A DNA stretch of 47,577 nt, from NCBI GenBank assembly GCA_019695175.1, contig JAIBAM010000020.1, forward strand, positions 1-47,577. Reading direction: 5' to 3'. Source of the DNA: Bdellovibrionales bacterium (GTDB lineage: Bacteria; Bdellovibrionota; Bdellovibrionia; Bdellovibrionales; UBA1609). Made by a program: the position numbers and the translations under genes. Numbering within the stretch: position 1 is the stretch's first letter; each line of letters opens with the position of its first letter. Shown piece by piece: positions 18,150 through 27,891 of the stretch. The notes below the pieces were generated by a model, which was not told the DNA's origin, ran no database searches, and saw only the letters and a program-made list of their open reading frames with translations.

Positions 18150-18638
18150 GTGATAATTAGATGCATCTTTTCTAAATCGAATCTCAGCAAAGAAAAAAAT
18201 TGTTTTAAAGATTTGGTGGATGCCATTTCAGATTTTAATACAAAAAAGGAAGAAATTATTTCACTCATAAATGCTTCACCCGTTGATTCTGAAGGAAAGA
18301 AGAATGCTCTGAACCATATAAATATGTTTTTTAAATCTGTAAACACCGTAGTGGCACAACCTATTTTGATCTCCGAAAATATACACTTTTACAAAAATGT
18401 AGAGGGATCTAACGAAAAAACAACCATAGGACTGGAAGGTAGATTTTTACCCCTGCGTCCCAGAACTCCCATTAAAATAAAAAAAACAATAGGTCAGAGG
18501 TTCCAAGTAGCTATCATCGATATTCATGGAGATCTCGCCCAATACGAAAGTACAATCGGTTATATCGACAATAAAGCAAAAATAGGTTCTGAACAACCAC
18601 GTAACCTTATAGAACAAGTGGATGAAAGAGATCTTTGA
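18150..18638 (+). CDS. Hypothetical protein
   Basis: 162 residues from a GTG directly after an in-frame TAA, with no evident ribosome site. The N-terminal half is helical and Lys/Asn-rich, and the C-terminal half strand-like (TTIGLEGRFLPLRPR, then VAIIDIHGD). No signal peptide or motif known to me. The good length and balanced composition suggest a real protein, but the start is doubtful: the true N-terminus may be missing or begin at an internal codon. It converges on the RND gene, ending 8 bp from its stop. Confidence 0.45.
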   Translation: MIIRCIFSKSNLSKEKNCFKDLVDAISDFNTKKEEIISLINASPVDSEGKKNALNHINMFFKSVNTVVAQPILISENIHFYKNVEGSNEKTTIGLEGRFLPLRPRTPIKIKKTIGQRFQVAIIDIHGDLAQYESTIGYIDNKAKIGSEQPRNLIEQVDERDL

Positions 18639-18646
18639 GAGTTTAT

Positions 18647-21600
18647 TTATAAGACAGATTTTGATCCTTTAATGAGCCATATATAACCTATGGGAAGTAA
18701 AAAAAGCGTTAAAAATGTTGAGGACAATAATCCACCAATAACAACTGTTGCGAGAGGACGTTGCACTTCAGCCCCTAGCCCATGATTCATCGCCATTGGA
18801 AAAAACCCTAAGGCTGCTACCAGTGCCGTCATAAGAACAGGTCGTAGTCGTGTAAGTGCACCTTCTTTTACCGCATCTACGACACTGAATCCCCGCTCAC
18901 GAAGATGATTAATAAATTCTACAAGAACCATACTATTTAAAATGGAAAGACCTAACAAGGCAATAAAGCCAATGGCGGCTGAAATGCTAAACGGAATTCC
19001 ACGCAAAAAAAGAGCCAGAATTCCTCCTGTCACAGCAAAGGGAATACTGCTGTAGACTAAAAAAGTGAGAGAAAGACTTTTAAAATTTCGCAGCAGTAAA
19101 ATAAAGATCACCAAAAGTGTTATGGGCACAATCATAAAAAGCTGAAGGCGAGCCCGTTCTAAGTTTTTGAACTGTCCACCCCACTCGATTAAATATCCAG
19201 AATCAAGATTCAACTCTGAGTTTATTTTACTTTTTGCTTCTGCAACGAAACCCGCCAAATCACGCTCTTTGAGAAAAATAGCAAGGGCGGCATAGCGTTT
19301 TCCAAAACTTCTAGCTATGGTTGTAACTTGATTTTGTTGATCAATGGTGGCTATCGTTTTTAAAGGAAGACTGCCCCCCTCACTTAGGGCTACGGGAATT
19401 CGTCCAATTTCATCTGGATTCTCCCGAAGTTCTTCAGAAAGATGGAGCATCACCGGAAAACGCCTTTCTGCTTCATAAAAATTTCCCACTTGCGTTCCAC
19501 CCATTGCCATTATCAGAGTTGAATTTGCATCGCTTAAATTCACTCCATATTTTGCCATTTCGGTATAGTTTAAATTGATATTGAGAACGGGACTTCTTTT
19601 GAGTGCGGTCAAAGCGTCCATTTCAGCCTCAGCAACACCCGGAATTTTTTTTATAATTTCTTTAGCTTGCTCAATATATTTCATTAATTTATCCAAATCA
19701 GTACCGTAAATACGAAGACTCACATCCGCTCGGCTTCCCTCTAAAATTTCATTAAATCTCATGGCAATAGGTTGAGTAGGACTCACTTCATGTCCAGGAA
19801 GTTCTTTTTGGATTTTCTCTGAAATCGATGTCATTAATTCCTGTTTGGTTCTGACTCTTGTCTCTTCACCAATTTTTAAAGTGGGCCACTGAGTTGGATC
19901 CTTTTTCAAAATAATAAACGTGTCTGCAAAATTGACCCCCATCGGATCTGTCGCAGACTCTGGGGTTCCTATTCTTGAAAAGACTCTTTCAACTTCGGTA
20001 AACTGACGAATGATCTCCTCTGCTTTTTTTTGATTCAAAATGGAATGGTCTAAAGAAATACTATTGTCTCGAACGAGACCAGCAACTAAATCTCCTTCAT
20101 CTAACTGAGGAATAAAATTGGAACCAAGGCGGGTCAGAATGAATAAACTCAAAATCGCAATTGCGATTGCACATGTAAATAATAAATATTGATATTTTAG
20201 GGCCCAATTCAGTGCCAATTTATACCCCATAGAAAGCCATTCAAAAATTACAGGGTGTTTTAATTGGCTCGCATGAGCAGGGCGAATGATCATAAATCCT
20301 AAAACTGGCATTAGAAAAATGGCTGTAAGTAAACTGGCTCCTAAGGCCATAAGCACCGTGACAGCCATGGGATGAAACATTTTACCTTCAATTCCTTGCA
20401 ATGAAAGAATAGGAACATAAACGATCATTATTATAAATAAACCAAGGGAAACAGGTTTTATAACTTCCAAAGTTGATTCCTTCACCAACTGAAGACGGTC
20501 TTTTAAATTAGGATTTTTTTCATGTTCCAATTTTCTCATCAGGTTTTCAATCATCACAACCGAACCATCCACCAACAAACCAAAATCAATGGCACCAAGA
20601 CTCATAAGGTTGGCAGAAATTCCCATGTAATGCATTCCTATAATTGCAAAAAGCATTGATATAGGTATCGCCATGGCAACAGAAACTGCAGCCCGAAAAT
20701 TTCCCAACAACAATAGCAACACTAAAACAACCAGAGCAGCTCCTTCTGCCAGGTTTTTAACCACCGTTCGAATGGTTTCATTAACCAGAAAAGTTCTTGT
20801 ATAAACTATATTTATGTATATATCTGAAGGAAGTTGCAATTTTTCAATGGCTTGGACTACATCCATTGAAACCTTGCGACTGTTTGCGCCAATGTACATG
20901 AGCGCAGTCCCTAAAACAGCCTGTTGACCATTGACAGTGGCGGCCCCTAAACGTTGCGTGTGGTCCTCTCGGACACCGGCCACATCTCGCACTAAAACAG
21001 GTTGTCCTCGAACATTGAGCTTTATTGGAATTTGTTCCAAAGCTCTAAGGTCGGGAAGCGAACTGGAACTGCGAACAATAACTTGCTTACCCTCACTCTG
21101 GATATACCCACCGCCATAGCTCTCACCAACGGTCTGAAGTTTCTTGAGTAAATCATCAAATGTAATGCCATACATTTCTAACTTTCGTGTGTTAACATTA
21201 ACATGAATTTCTTTTCGATAACCCCCATTGCTATCAATATCCGCAATTCCTTCAATTTTTTTTAGCTCAGGTCGAATCACGTGATCTTGGATTGTACGTA
21301 AATACCTTAGTCGAGCTTCTTCTGGTTCTTTAAGAAGTTTTGACCCAGGCTTTCCCTCCACCGTGTACATAACAATTTCACCAAGTCCTGTGGTGATGGG
21401 CGCTAATTCCGGAGTCATGCCTGCGGGAAGTTGATCTCGAAGATTCTGAAGACGTTGAGCCACTTGCTGTCTAATGAAATACAGGTCCGTTCCATCTTTA
21501 AAAACAAGAATCACTTGAGACAAACCATATTTGGAGAGTGAGCGAATATCTACAATTCCTGGCAAACCGGACATTTCCGTTTCAATGGCGTAACTAACGG

Positions 21601-21790
21601 ATCGTTCAATTCTTTCCGGATCCAAAGCACCGGTTTTGGTATTGATCATAACTTGAACGTTGGTAATATCCGGGACTGCATCTATGGGCAAATGGTTCGT
21701 TTGATATAAACCATAGACGGATAAAAGAAAAAAAATCCCTAAAACCCAAAAACGATTTTGTAATGTTTTTTCAATGAATGCAGCAAGCAT
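18647..21790 (-). CDS. Heavy-metal efflux RND pump (CzcA/CusA family)
   Basis: 1047 residues, the normal HME-RND length. Twelve membrane helices in two sets, two large periplasmic loops, and the family motif DFGLLVDGSVVMIEN in helix 4 near residue 405 (acidic proton-relay residues) identify the HME branch rather than the drug-exporting HAE branch. It exports a cation (Cu/Ag, Co/Zn/Cd or similar) from periplasm or cytoplasm by proton exchange. I cannot choose the metal because I did not align the methionine sites of CusA. It follows the TolC-like gene by 2 bp. No adaptor gene is adjacent, which is unusual. Confidence 0.9.
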   Translation of the reverse strand: MLAAFIEKTLQNRFWVLGIFFLLSVYGLYQTNHLPIDAVPDITNVQVMINTKTGALDPERIERSVSYAIETEMSGLPGIVDIRSLSKYGLSQVILVFKDGTDLYFIRQQVAQRLQNLRDQLPAGMTPELAPITTGLGEIVMYTVEGKPGSKLLKEPEEARLRYLRTIQDHVIRPELKKIEGIADIDSNGGYRKEIHVNVNTRKLEMYGITFDDLLKKLQTVGESYGGGYIQSEGKQVIVRSSSSLPDLRALEQIPIKLNVRGQPVLVRDVAGVREDHTQRLGAATVNGQQAVLGTALMYIGANSRKVSMDVVQAIEKLQLPSDIYINIVYTRTFLVNETIRTVVKNLAEGAALVVLVLLLLLGNFRAAVSVAMAIPISMLFAIIGMHYMGISANLMSLGAIDFGLLVDGSVVMIENLMRKLEHEKNPNLKDRLQLVKESTLEVIKPVSLGLFIIMIVYVPILSLQGIEGKMFHPMAVTVLMALGASLLTAIFLMPVLGFMIIRPAHASQLKHPVIFEWLSMGYKLALNWALKYQYLLFTCAIAIAILSLFILTRLGSNFIPQLDEGDLVAGLVRDNSISLDHSILNQKKAEEIIRQFTEVERVFSRIGTPESATDPMGVNFADTFIILKKDPTQWPTLKIGEETRVRTKQELMTSISEKIQKELPGHEVSPTQPIAMRFNEILEGSRADVSLRIYGTDLDKLMKYIEQAKEIIKKIPGVAEAEMDALTALKRSPVLNINLNYTEMAKYGVNLSDANSTLIMAMGGTQVGNFYEAERRFPVMLHLSEELRENPDEIGRIPVALSEGGSLPLKTIATIDQQNQVTTIARSFGKRYAALAIFLKERDLAGFVAEAKSKINSELNLDSGYLIEWGGQFKNLERARLQLFMIVPITLLVIFILLLRNFKSLSLTFLVYSSIPFAVTGGILALFLRGIPFSISAAIGFIALLGLSILNSMVLVEFINHLRERGFSVVDAVKEGALTRLRPVLMTALVAALGFFPMAMNHGLGAEVQRPLATVVIGGLLSSTFLTLFLLPIGYIWLIKGSKSVL

Positions 21791-21792
21791 TT

Positions 21793-23010
21793 TTATTCCC
21801 CGATTCCTTGTGGTACCTCACCAACCAAAAAGAGAAGTTGGCTGAAGGCATTATAGAAGTCCATTTGACTTTCAAAGACGGCATTGAGTTCTTCCAAATG
21901 TTGAGCATCAGCTTCAAGGTAAGTCATTAAATCAATTTGACCCTTCCTAAAACCTATATCAACAATTTGCATATCCCTTTCCATTTTTCCGATGGCATCT
22001 GGAGAAAGTTCAGTTAAAGAGTTTCCTAAGGTTCTATAAACTTCGAGGGATGATTTTAACAATTGCACAAATTGCTCTCGAACCCAAATCAATCGCAATC
22101 TCTCCGCAGCTATTTTTGATTCAGTTCCTTCAATGGCTCCACGATTTCCATTCCAAGTCGGAAGAGAAAAGGATAACCCCAGAGAGTATTTTTTTTCAGG
22201 ACTAAACCCTGAGCCATCTTCATAAGAAGATAAAAGAGTCAACCCCGACCATGATTCTGCACGAGCGAGTTCATGGGCATATTCCATTTGCGAAACCAAA
22301 AGTTGTTGTTGACGAAGCTGGGGGTTTTTTTGCTCAAATTTTTTTATTAGTTCTGTAAGTTCAAACTTTTGTGGCTGACGATACCAAGAGGTACGTATCA
22401 GTGGTTCATTGGGCAGTTCCAAATAGACATTTAGCGCGTTCCAAGCCACTCTTCGACTGGTTTCAAGCTGTTTCAGTTCTTTTTGCAAAATCAATAATTT
22501 TGATTTTACAATAATAGCCTCGGCTCTTTTTTGTGGAGCCGCAAAAGGTCGAGATTGAAGATAAGTCGCAACAACTTTAAATCGATCCAACCTCTCTTTG
22601 GCATGATGGGATTTTTCCAATGAAATTTTATATTGCAGAATGAGTCGCAGGATCTCACCTCGTAATGTGATTTCTGCCTGTTCTTGTATCTTCTCCGAAA
22701 TGGCATACTGAGAAAAAGCTAAATTTCTTTTTGCACTCATTTTTCCAAAACGAGGCAAAGATTGCGAAATGGAAACACGCCCAAAGTGAGTGTTTCCTCC
22801 TGATTCTTCTTTTTTATCAATACCAAGTTCCAAATGGGGGTCTTCCCATTTTCCAGCATAATAAAGTTCAACTTGCTTTGCTTTGGCTTCAAGTTTGAGG
22901 GCTTTTATTTCCGAACTTCTCTTAAGAGCTAAATCGACAATTTGATTCACAGAATAAGTCGGTTCGGAATGACAAAACGTTGAAGCTAAAATAAGAATAA
23001 AAAAAACCAT
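21793..23010 (-). CDS. TolC/CzcC-like outer-membrane efflux protein
   Basis: About 405 residues. Signal peptide MVFFILILASTFCHSE, then long repeated helices of the OEP family (AKAKQVELYYAGKWEDPHLE, later TESKIAAERLRL), matching the TolC/CzcC fold that forms a trimeric channel through the outer membrane and periplasm. AAAGGGAAAAAGT precedes the ATG at 23010; the longer reading to 23046 adds only residues before the signal peptide. It is the first gene of the pair and its product should dock the RND pump downstream. Confidence 0.85.
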   Translation of the reverse strand: MVFFILILASTFCHSEPTYSVNQIVDLALKRSSEIKALKLEAKAKQVELYYAGKWEDPHLELGIDKKEESGGNTHFGRVSISQSLPRFGKMSAKRNLAFSQYAISEKIQEQAEITLRGEILRLILQYKISLEKSHHAKERLDRFKVVATYLQSRPFAAPQKRAEAIIVKSKLLILQKELKQLETSRRVAWNALNVYLELPNEPLIRTSWYRQPQKFELTELIKKFEQKNPQLRQQQLLVSQMEYAHELARAESWSGLTLLSSYEDGSGFSPEKKYSLGLSFSLPTWNGNRGAIEGTESKIAAERLRLIWVREQFVQLLKSSLEVYRTLGNSLTELSPDAIGKMERDMQIVDIGFRKGQIDLMTYLEADAQHLEELNAVFESQMDFYNAFSQLLFLVGEVPQGIGE

Positions 23011-23756
23011 ACTTTTTCCCTTTATCAACAGCAAAAGTAAGAACATGAATATTTATTGTAGAACAGTCGAGTAAAACTTTAGTACCAGAATCTAGAACTA
23101 TAATGTTATAAAATGAGATGTTTCGAAGGAAGAGTGATCTCACGCCAAACAAAAAATATCGTCAAGGGAAATTGATGGACTTCACTTACATAAGTTCTGA
23201 TGAAAAAATAATATAAAGAAAACTAAGTGATTGCAATGCCCAAAATGACAAAGATGCCAACAATCCTGAAATTGGCGTCCCCAGATGGCCCCGACTTTAG
23301 AAATCGTGCAAATTTTTTCAGAATAGATGTTACTCAACAAGCTGCGTGAACTCTTCGTTTTCACTAAGAACGAATTCAAAGCCCTTACCAGTTGAAAGTC
23401 GGTAAGTAGAAATAGCCCGAACAGCTCAACCCATTAATGGCCTCAAACCTTTAGGCGCCCTCTTTGAGAAGAGCCTTCTCAAACCGTCGAATCCGTTCTT
23501 CCAGTTCCTTAGGTGAAGGGTTTCAACGACTTGCTTAAGAAAAGAATTTATCAGCGCTCGATAGGGAGGGACATCCTTGATAACCTGCAATTTGATCAAC
23601 ATACCGATGGTGACAAACCGCTTAAACCAGCCTGTACAAAGACATCGTGGGGGTACACAGAATATTTTGGCAACGCTAGTTATGAAACTCAGTCCGATTC
23701 AAAACTCAATGCCCATACATCTTTAGAGTTTGCTTTTCAGCTGGTACATTGATGAT
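23011..23756. other. Decayed region between efflux and aro operons
   Basis: About 745 bp without an intact gene. On the minus strand it holds a frameshifted antitoxin-like remnant (separate entry) and, after it, a 31-codon stretch (23330-23430) reading AVRAISTYRLSTGKGFEF and ending FTQLVE at a stop, with no start codon, which looks like another gene remnant. Plus-strand frames here appear to be their shadows. The aro promoter must lie in its right end but I cannot place it. Confidence 0.5.
23451..23625 (-). pseudogene. Frameshifted CopG/ribbon-helix-helix-like antitoxin remnant
   Basis: One minus-strand frame reads KRFVTIGMLIKLQVIKDV then PPYRALINSFLKQVVETL; one base out of frame it continues SPKELEERIRRFEKALLKEG and stops at 23451. 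Joined, this matches the C-terminal pattern of BrnA/CopG-type antitoxins (x-x-x-I-P-Y-x-x-L-I-N-x-x-L-K-x-x-V) followed by a charged helix. A single missing base near 23515-23520 explains the break. No start codon with a ribosome site and no intact toxin is seen nearby. Family assignment is by eye. Confidence 0.45.
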
Positions 23757-24833
23757 ATGACCTCTATGAGAAAACAAAAATCCAAACTCAATTTTGTCCA
23801 ATCTTTGCCCTCACCTAATTCCTTTGGTGAAGACACTCTTTTAATCCACGACAAAGTTTTGATTAAAGCCAACTCCCACTTTGCTTCTTGGGCCCATCAA
23901 TTTACGGCGATCTACCCTGTAAAGGCGGGAGAATCGCTTAAAAACTTAGATTATTTCCCGCATCACATGAAGAAGTTAGTTCAACTATCCCACTCCTACA
24001 ACCCGCGTCTATTAACTCTTGTTGTCGCCGGAGGAGGATCCGTAGGGGACTTTGGTGGGTTTATCGCTAGCATTTTAAAACGGGGGGTGCGCCTCGTCCA
24101 TATTCCAACCACTTGGCTGGCGGCTTTAGATTCAAGTCATGGTGGCAAAACGGCCTTAAATGTTTCCCAAGGTAAAAATCAAATTGGCACTTTCTACCCG
24201 GCCGATGAAATTTATATTGTTCACAAAATTCTCCATTCTCAACCGAAGAGTAGAGCCCTTGAGGCCTGCGGAGAGCTTGCAAAAATTGCACTCATTGATC
24301 AAAGCAAACTTCAGGGTAAATCTTGGGTTGATCAATTAGAAGTAACCCAAGGAACTCCACAACAACTATTAAGTCGGTTTTTAAAGCAAGCCATTGCCTC
24401 AAAATATCGTGTGGTCCATAAAGATCCTTATGAACAAATCGGTCACCGTCAAATTCTTAATTTGGGTCACACTCTAGGGCATGTATTGGAAAGTTTTATG
24501 AAACTACCCCATGGGATTGCCGTGGCCCAGGGAATTTTTTTTGCTCTTGATTGGAGTTTGAAGCTGGATCTTCTTTCAAAAGAAAATCACAGTCGAGCTC
24601 TAAATTTAATTAAAAATAAATTATGTTTATTTCCTTTAAACAACACGCCAAAGTTTAAAAACAAACGGCCCTCTGTACAAAATGCAAGAGCTATCCTCTT
24701 GCAAGATAAAAAACGCAAAGGGTGCCATGAAGTCACTTTTATTTTTCTAAAGGATTTTGGCAAACCCATCCGAAAAACAGTTTTAGTAGATCAACTCATT
24801 GAAGAAGCTTATTCGCAAGGATGGATTGGATGA
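23757..24833 (+). CDS. aroB: 3-dehydroquinate synthase
   Basis: About 358 residues, the family length. NAD-binding motif GGGSVGDFGGFIAS, then HIPTTWLAALDSSHGGKTAL and KNQIGTFYP, and the metal ligands in ACGELAK (Glu), NLGHTLGH (His) and LPHGIAVAQG (His). It converts DAHP to 3-dehydroquinate, step two of the shikimate pathway. ATG 23757 is chosen; 23766 is possible and neither has a clear ribosome site. The 3' end overlaps aroA by 4 bp. First gene of the aro operon. Confidence 0.93.
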   Translation: MTSMRKQKSKLNFVQSLPSPNSFGEDTLLIHDKVLIKANSHFASWAHQFTAIYPVKAGESLKNLDYFPHHMKKLVQLSHSYNPRLLTLVVAGGGSVGDFGGFIASILKRGVRLVHIPTTWLAALDSSHGGKTALNVSQGKNQIGTFYPADEIYIVHKILHSQPKSRALEACGELAKIALIDQSKLQGKSWVDQLEVTQGTPQQLLSRFLKQAIASKYRVVHKDPYEQIGHRQILNLGHTLGHVLESFMKLPHGIAVAQGIFFALDWSLKLDLLSKENHSRALNLIKNKLCLFPLNNTPKFKNKRPSVQNARAILLQDKKRKGCHEVTFIFLKDFGKPIRKTVLVDQLIEEAYSQGWIG

Positions 24834-26020
24834 AGAAATTTAACTTTGATGGGGAAATCGCTTCCTCAAAGTCTTTACTGAATCGCATGTTAGTGATTCA
24901 AAGCTTTTCGCCCCACCTAACCGTAAATGGGGAATCCCATTGTGACGATGTGGTTTACATGAAATCAGGCCTTAAACAACTGTTTCTAGGTCATTCTCCC
25001 ATTGACTGCGGAGCAGCAGGGACAACCTTTCGTTTTTTAGCATTAAGAGCCTCTCGCATTCCGGGAAAACATTTTTTAGTCGGCTCAACCAAGCTTCTCA
25101 ATCGCCCCCAAAGCGCATTATTTGACCTGATCAACGGATTGGGTGTCCGCGCTCAAAAAACTGACTCTGGATGGATGCTTGAGGGGGACGGTTGGAAAAA
25201 ACCCACTCTCCCCCTCATTATTGATCGCTCCCAATCAAGTCAATTTGCAAGTGGAATTCTACTTAGTTCCTGGGATCTTGATTTTGATTTGGAACTTAAA
25301 CTTTCAAACGTCAACGAAGCCCCGTCCGAAGGTTACTTTGAAATGACTAAAAAAGTTTTATTAGATTCCGGGATGAAACTAAAGTGTAATAGCACTAAAA
25401 TTCTGGTGCCAAAGAACAGTTCTGTTATCGCAAACAGTTTAACAGCAGAATCAGATTTAAGTTCTGCCTTTGCCATCGCAGCCCTTGCCGTCATCTCCGG
25501 TGGCAAAGCTCAGTTTCATTCTTATCCGAAAAACAGTTTACAGCCAGATGCACTTTTTCCTCAAATTTTAAGTAAAATGGGTGTCTGCGTAACTGAACTT
25601 TCCAACGGAAATCTTTGCCTTGAAAGAACCCAAGATTTAAAACCAATTGAACAAAACCTTCGTAATTGTCCTGATCTCTTTCCCGTCCTCTCTGTGTTGT
25701 GTGCCTTTGCAAAAGGAACATCAACATTATATGGGGCACCCCATCTGGTTCATAAAGAATCCAGCCGAATTGAATCTACGGCAAACCTCCTGCTCCATTT
25801 GGGCTGTGACTTCAAACAACGTCACGATGGTTTGGAAATTAATGGACCCACTTTTATTTCTAGGAAATTTTTTGAATTTGATCCTCAACAGGATCATCGT
25901 TTGGCTATGGCTGCAACTGTAGCTCGCTTGGGTGGGGCTCAACTAAAACTCCTCAATCCCCATGTTGTGAACAAAAGTTGTCCTGAGTTTTGGGATCTAT
26001 TGGAAAGAGGTCTTAAATGA
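24830..26020 (+). CDS. aroA: 3-phosphoshikimate 1-carboxyvinyltransferase (EPSP synthase)
   Basis: 396 residues, a little shorter than the usual 427 because the N-terminus begins almost at the first substrate loop (GEIASSKSLLNRMLV, the P-G-S-K-S-x-x-N-R motif). Other signatures are CGAAGTTFRFLAL (N-A-G-T-A-x-R-F), LLNRPQSAL (the R-P-M-x-x-L segment), SQSSQFASG, and DHRLAMAATV near the C-terminus. It joins phosphoenolpyruvate to shikimate-3-phosphate. ATG 24830 overlaps the aroB stop (ATGA) and has AAGGA eight bases upstream; an ATG at 24821 is possible. Its stop overlaps the next gene (ATGA at 26017). Confidence 0.93.
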   Translation: MKKFNFDGEIASSKSLLNRMLVIQSFSPHLTVNGESHCDDVVYMKSGLKQLFLGHSPIDCGAAGTTFRFLALRASRIPGKHFLVGSTKLLNRPQSALFDLINGLGVRAQKTDSGWMLEGDGWKKPTLPLIIDRSQSSQFASGILLSSWDLDFDLELKLSNVNEAPSEGYFEMTKKVLLDSGMKLKCNSTKILVPKNSSVIANSLTAESDLSSAFAIAALAVISGGKAQFHSYPKNSLQPDALFPQILSKMGVCVTELSNGNLCLERTQDLKPIEQNLRNCPDLFPVLSVLCAFAKGTSTLYGAPHLVHKESSRIESTANLLLHLGCDFKQRHDGLEINGPTFISRKFFEFDPQQDHRLAMAATVARLGGAQLKLLNPHVVNKSCPEFWDLLERGLK

Positions 26021-27891
26021 GACGCGTGGCATTTATCGGTCATCGAGGCGTGGGAAAAACAACCTTTCTTGGACGAGTGACGGAGTATCTTAAAGATAAA
26101 TCAATAAAGTTTATTGATTTAGATCAAGAAATCACAAATCGCACCGGACGCAGTCTTAAAGATATTTTTTTAGAAGACAAAGAAGTCGGTTTTAGAAAAT
26201 TAGAGCTCGATGTCTTTCAAACCATTGACCATGAGCTCAATATTAATAACGAGGTCCTCCTTGATCGGGAGGTCCCTCTTGATAAAGAAGTCAATAATAA
26301 AAATCCTGGTTTCAGGATTCAGGAGCCTCAAGCTGTTTTCTTGATTTTAGGGGCTGGCTTTGACCCCAGAAATATTCCAGAAACTTGGGAGGTCATTTGG
26401 CTCCGTCGCGCGAGCGATGCCGGGGGGAGGATTTTCTTCGATCGACCTCGCTTGAATGCAAACATCCCCTCACTTCAGGAATTCATGGAACGCTATCAAC
26501 AACGTCAAATCGCCTATGAAAATCGTGCAGATCAAGTGCTTTTTTTGGATGAAGGGCTTGAGAGTTTTGACCCTATAGAAAGGGCCTTTGTTAGAGAGGA
26601 ATTCCAAAACTTGAGTGGAACGATGACTCTGCTGCCCTCACACTTTCACAGTGAATTAAAGTTTCGTCGGTGGACCCACTCCCGCTTGCAGTGGGGACTA
26701 CAACACTTTGAACTTCGAGATGACCTACTGACTTTTGAACAAATGAATCTGGCATTAAATATTGTCCCAAAAGAACGACTCATTCTAAGTTTTCGGGATC
26801 CCCTACGCATTCCTCAGACTTTCTTATTGATTAAAAACTATGAACTTCTCTTTGACTGGCCCTTGGAGTTTGGACCTTGTAACGTGAAGAAACCAAACAT
26901 TATATCTTTACACCGAAGGGAACAAGGGGTCTCATTAAAAAAAACATTGGAACAATTTGAGGTAATAAAAGATTCCGAAATCCTTTTAAAAGCAGCTTTA
27001 CCCACTTATAATTTTCATGATTTGGATTCAGGACGTCGTTGGCAAAAGGAGCAACCCTCTCGACGAAGTTTTCTTCCCCATTCAACAGAAGGACGATGGG
27101 TTTGGGACCGTTTGCTCGCCTCTTCAGAACAACCGCTCAATTTTATTCGTGAAGGTCAAGGCAGTGGACCCGACCAACCCACATTACTTCAGTGGGCAAG
27201 ATATAGATCTCTGCAAAACTCAACAAACTTTGCTGCAGTCCTTGGGGACCCAGTCTCCCATTCCCGCACCCCAGCAGAACAAGGTCCTTTTTTTGCCAAA
27301 AGGAAAATCCCTATCTTCGCCATTCAGGTGCAAAAAAAGGAATGGGAAGAAGGAGCACTTGAATCCCTTCGTTCAAGGGGTCTTGCTTTTGCGGCCGTTA
27401 CCGCTCCCTTAAAGCACCACGCCTTGGCTCAAGCAACCTGTGATTCCAAAGCTTTAAACCTTCAAGCCGCCAATACTTTAATTTGGAAGTCTAAGTGGGT
27501 GGCCACAAATACCGATCTAGTTGGATTTAAGAAAGCAATTGAAGATATAGGTGAACTGGGAATAGTTGCCGTTTGGGGTGGAGGGGGCACTCTTGGTGTT
27601 ATAAAAACAGTTTTACCGCAAGCCCACCTCTACTCTCAGAGAACGGGCTCCCCTCGCTTCGGCAATGGTGTAGAATCACCCGACACAGTGATTTGGGCTG
27701 CCGGAGCCATGACCATGAATGGTTCTGCGCCACCAAAAACTTGGCGGCCAAAACGGATATTTGATTTAAGTTATAATGAAAATTCACCGGGTCGGGCTTA
27801 TGCTTTGGAAAAAGGATCCATTTACATCTCAGGACTTAAAATGTTTAATGAACAAGCCGCAGCACAGAGACGGTTTTGGGAGGTCACTTGA
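26017..27891 (+). CDS. AroK-AroD-AroE fusion (shikimate kinase, type I dehydroquinase, shikimate dehydrogenase)
   Basis: 624 residues in three parts. 1-190, AroK: P-loop GHRGVGKT (8-15), FIDLDQEI (Asp34, Asp36), FRKLE (60-64) and RPRL (143-146). 200-395, a divergent type I dehydroquinase like that of eukaryotic AROM: FELRDDLL (Glu232, Arg234), ISLHRREQG (His299), ILLKAAL (Schiff-base Lys325), RWVWDRLL (Arg365) and GSGPDQPTL. 400-624, AroE: GDPVSHSRTP (410-419), VTAPLKHHA (Lys466), ATNTDLVGF (Asp500), WGGGGTLG (520-527) and GLKMFNEQAAAQ (606-617). The product would catalyse three pathway steps. Both ends overlap neighbours. The AroD part is the least certain by similarity, but its key residues are present. 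Confidence 0.88.
   Translation: MRRVAFIGHRGVGKTTFLGRVTEYLKDKSIKFIDLDQEITNRTGRSLKDIFLEDKEVGFRKLELDVFQTIDHELNINNEVLLDREVPLDKEVNNKNPGFRIQEPQAVFLILGAGFDPRNIPETWEVIWLRRASDAGGRIFFDRPRLNANIPSLQEFMERYQQRQIAYENRADQVLFLDEGLESFDPIERAFVREEFQNLSGTMTLLPSHFHSELKFRRWTHSRLQWGLQHFELRDDLLTFEQMNLALNIVPKERLILSFRDPLRIPQTFLLIKNYELLFDWPLEFGPCNVKKPNIISLHRREQGVSLKKTLEQFEVIKDSEILLKAALPTYNFHDLDSGRRWQKEQPSRRSFLPHSTEGRWVWDRLLASSEQPLNFIREGQGSGPDQPTLLQWARYRSLQNSTNFAAVLGDPVSHSRTPAEQGPFFAKRKIPIFAIQVQKKEWEEGALESLRSRGLAFAAVTAPLKHHALAQATCDSKALNLQAANTLIWKSKWVATNTDLVGFKKAIEDIGELGIVAVWGGGGTLGVIKTVLPQAHLYSQRTGSPRFGNGVESPDTVIWAAGAMTMNGSAPPKTWRPKRIFDLSYNENSPGRAYALEKGSIYISGLKMFNEQAAAQRRFWEVT

Noticed and set aside
18146-18346. 66-codon minus-strand frame at the start of the 162-residue gene
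   Set aside because: It is the antisense shadow, with no ribosome site.
23505-23535. GTTGAAACCC resembling a CRISPR repeat end
   Set aside because: A single copy, with no repeated spacing; no CRISPR array is present in the window.
23513-23752. 79-codon plus-strand frame before aroB
   Set aside because: It is antisense to the better antitoxin-like frames and has no family I recognise.
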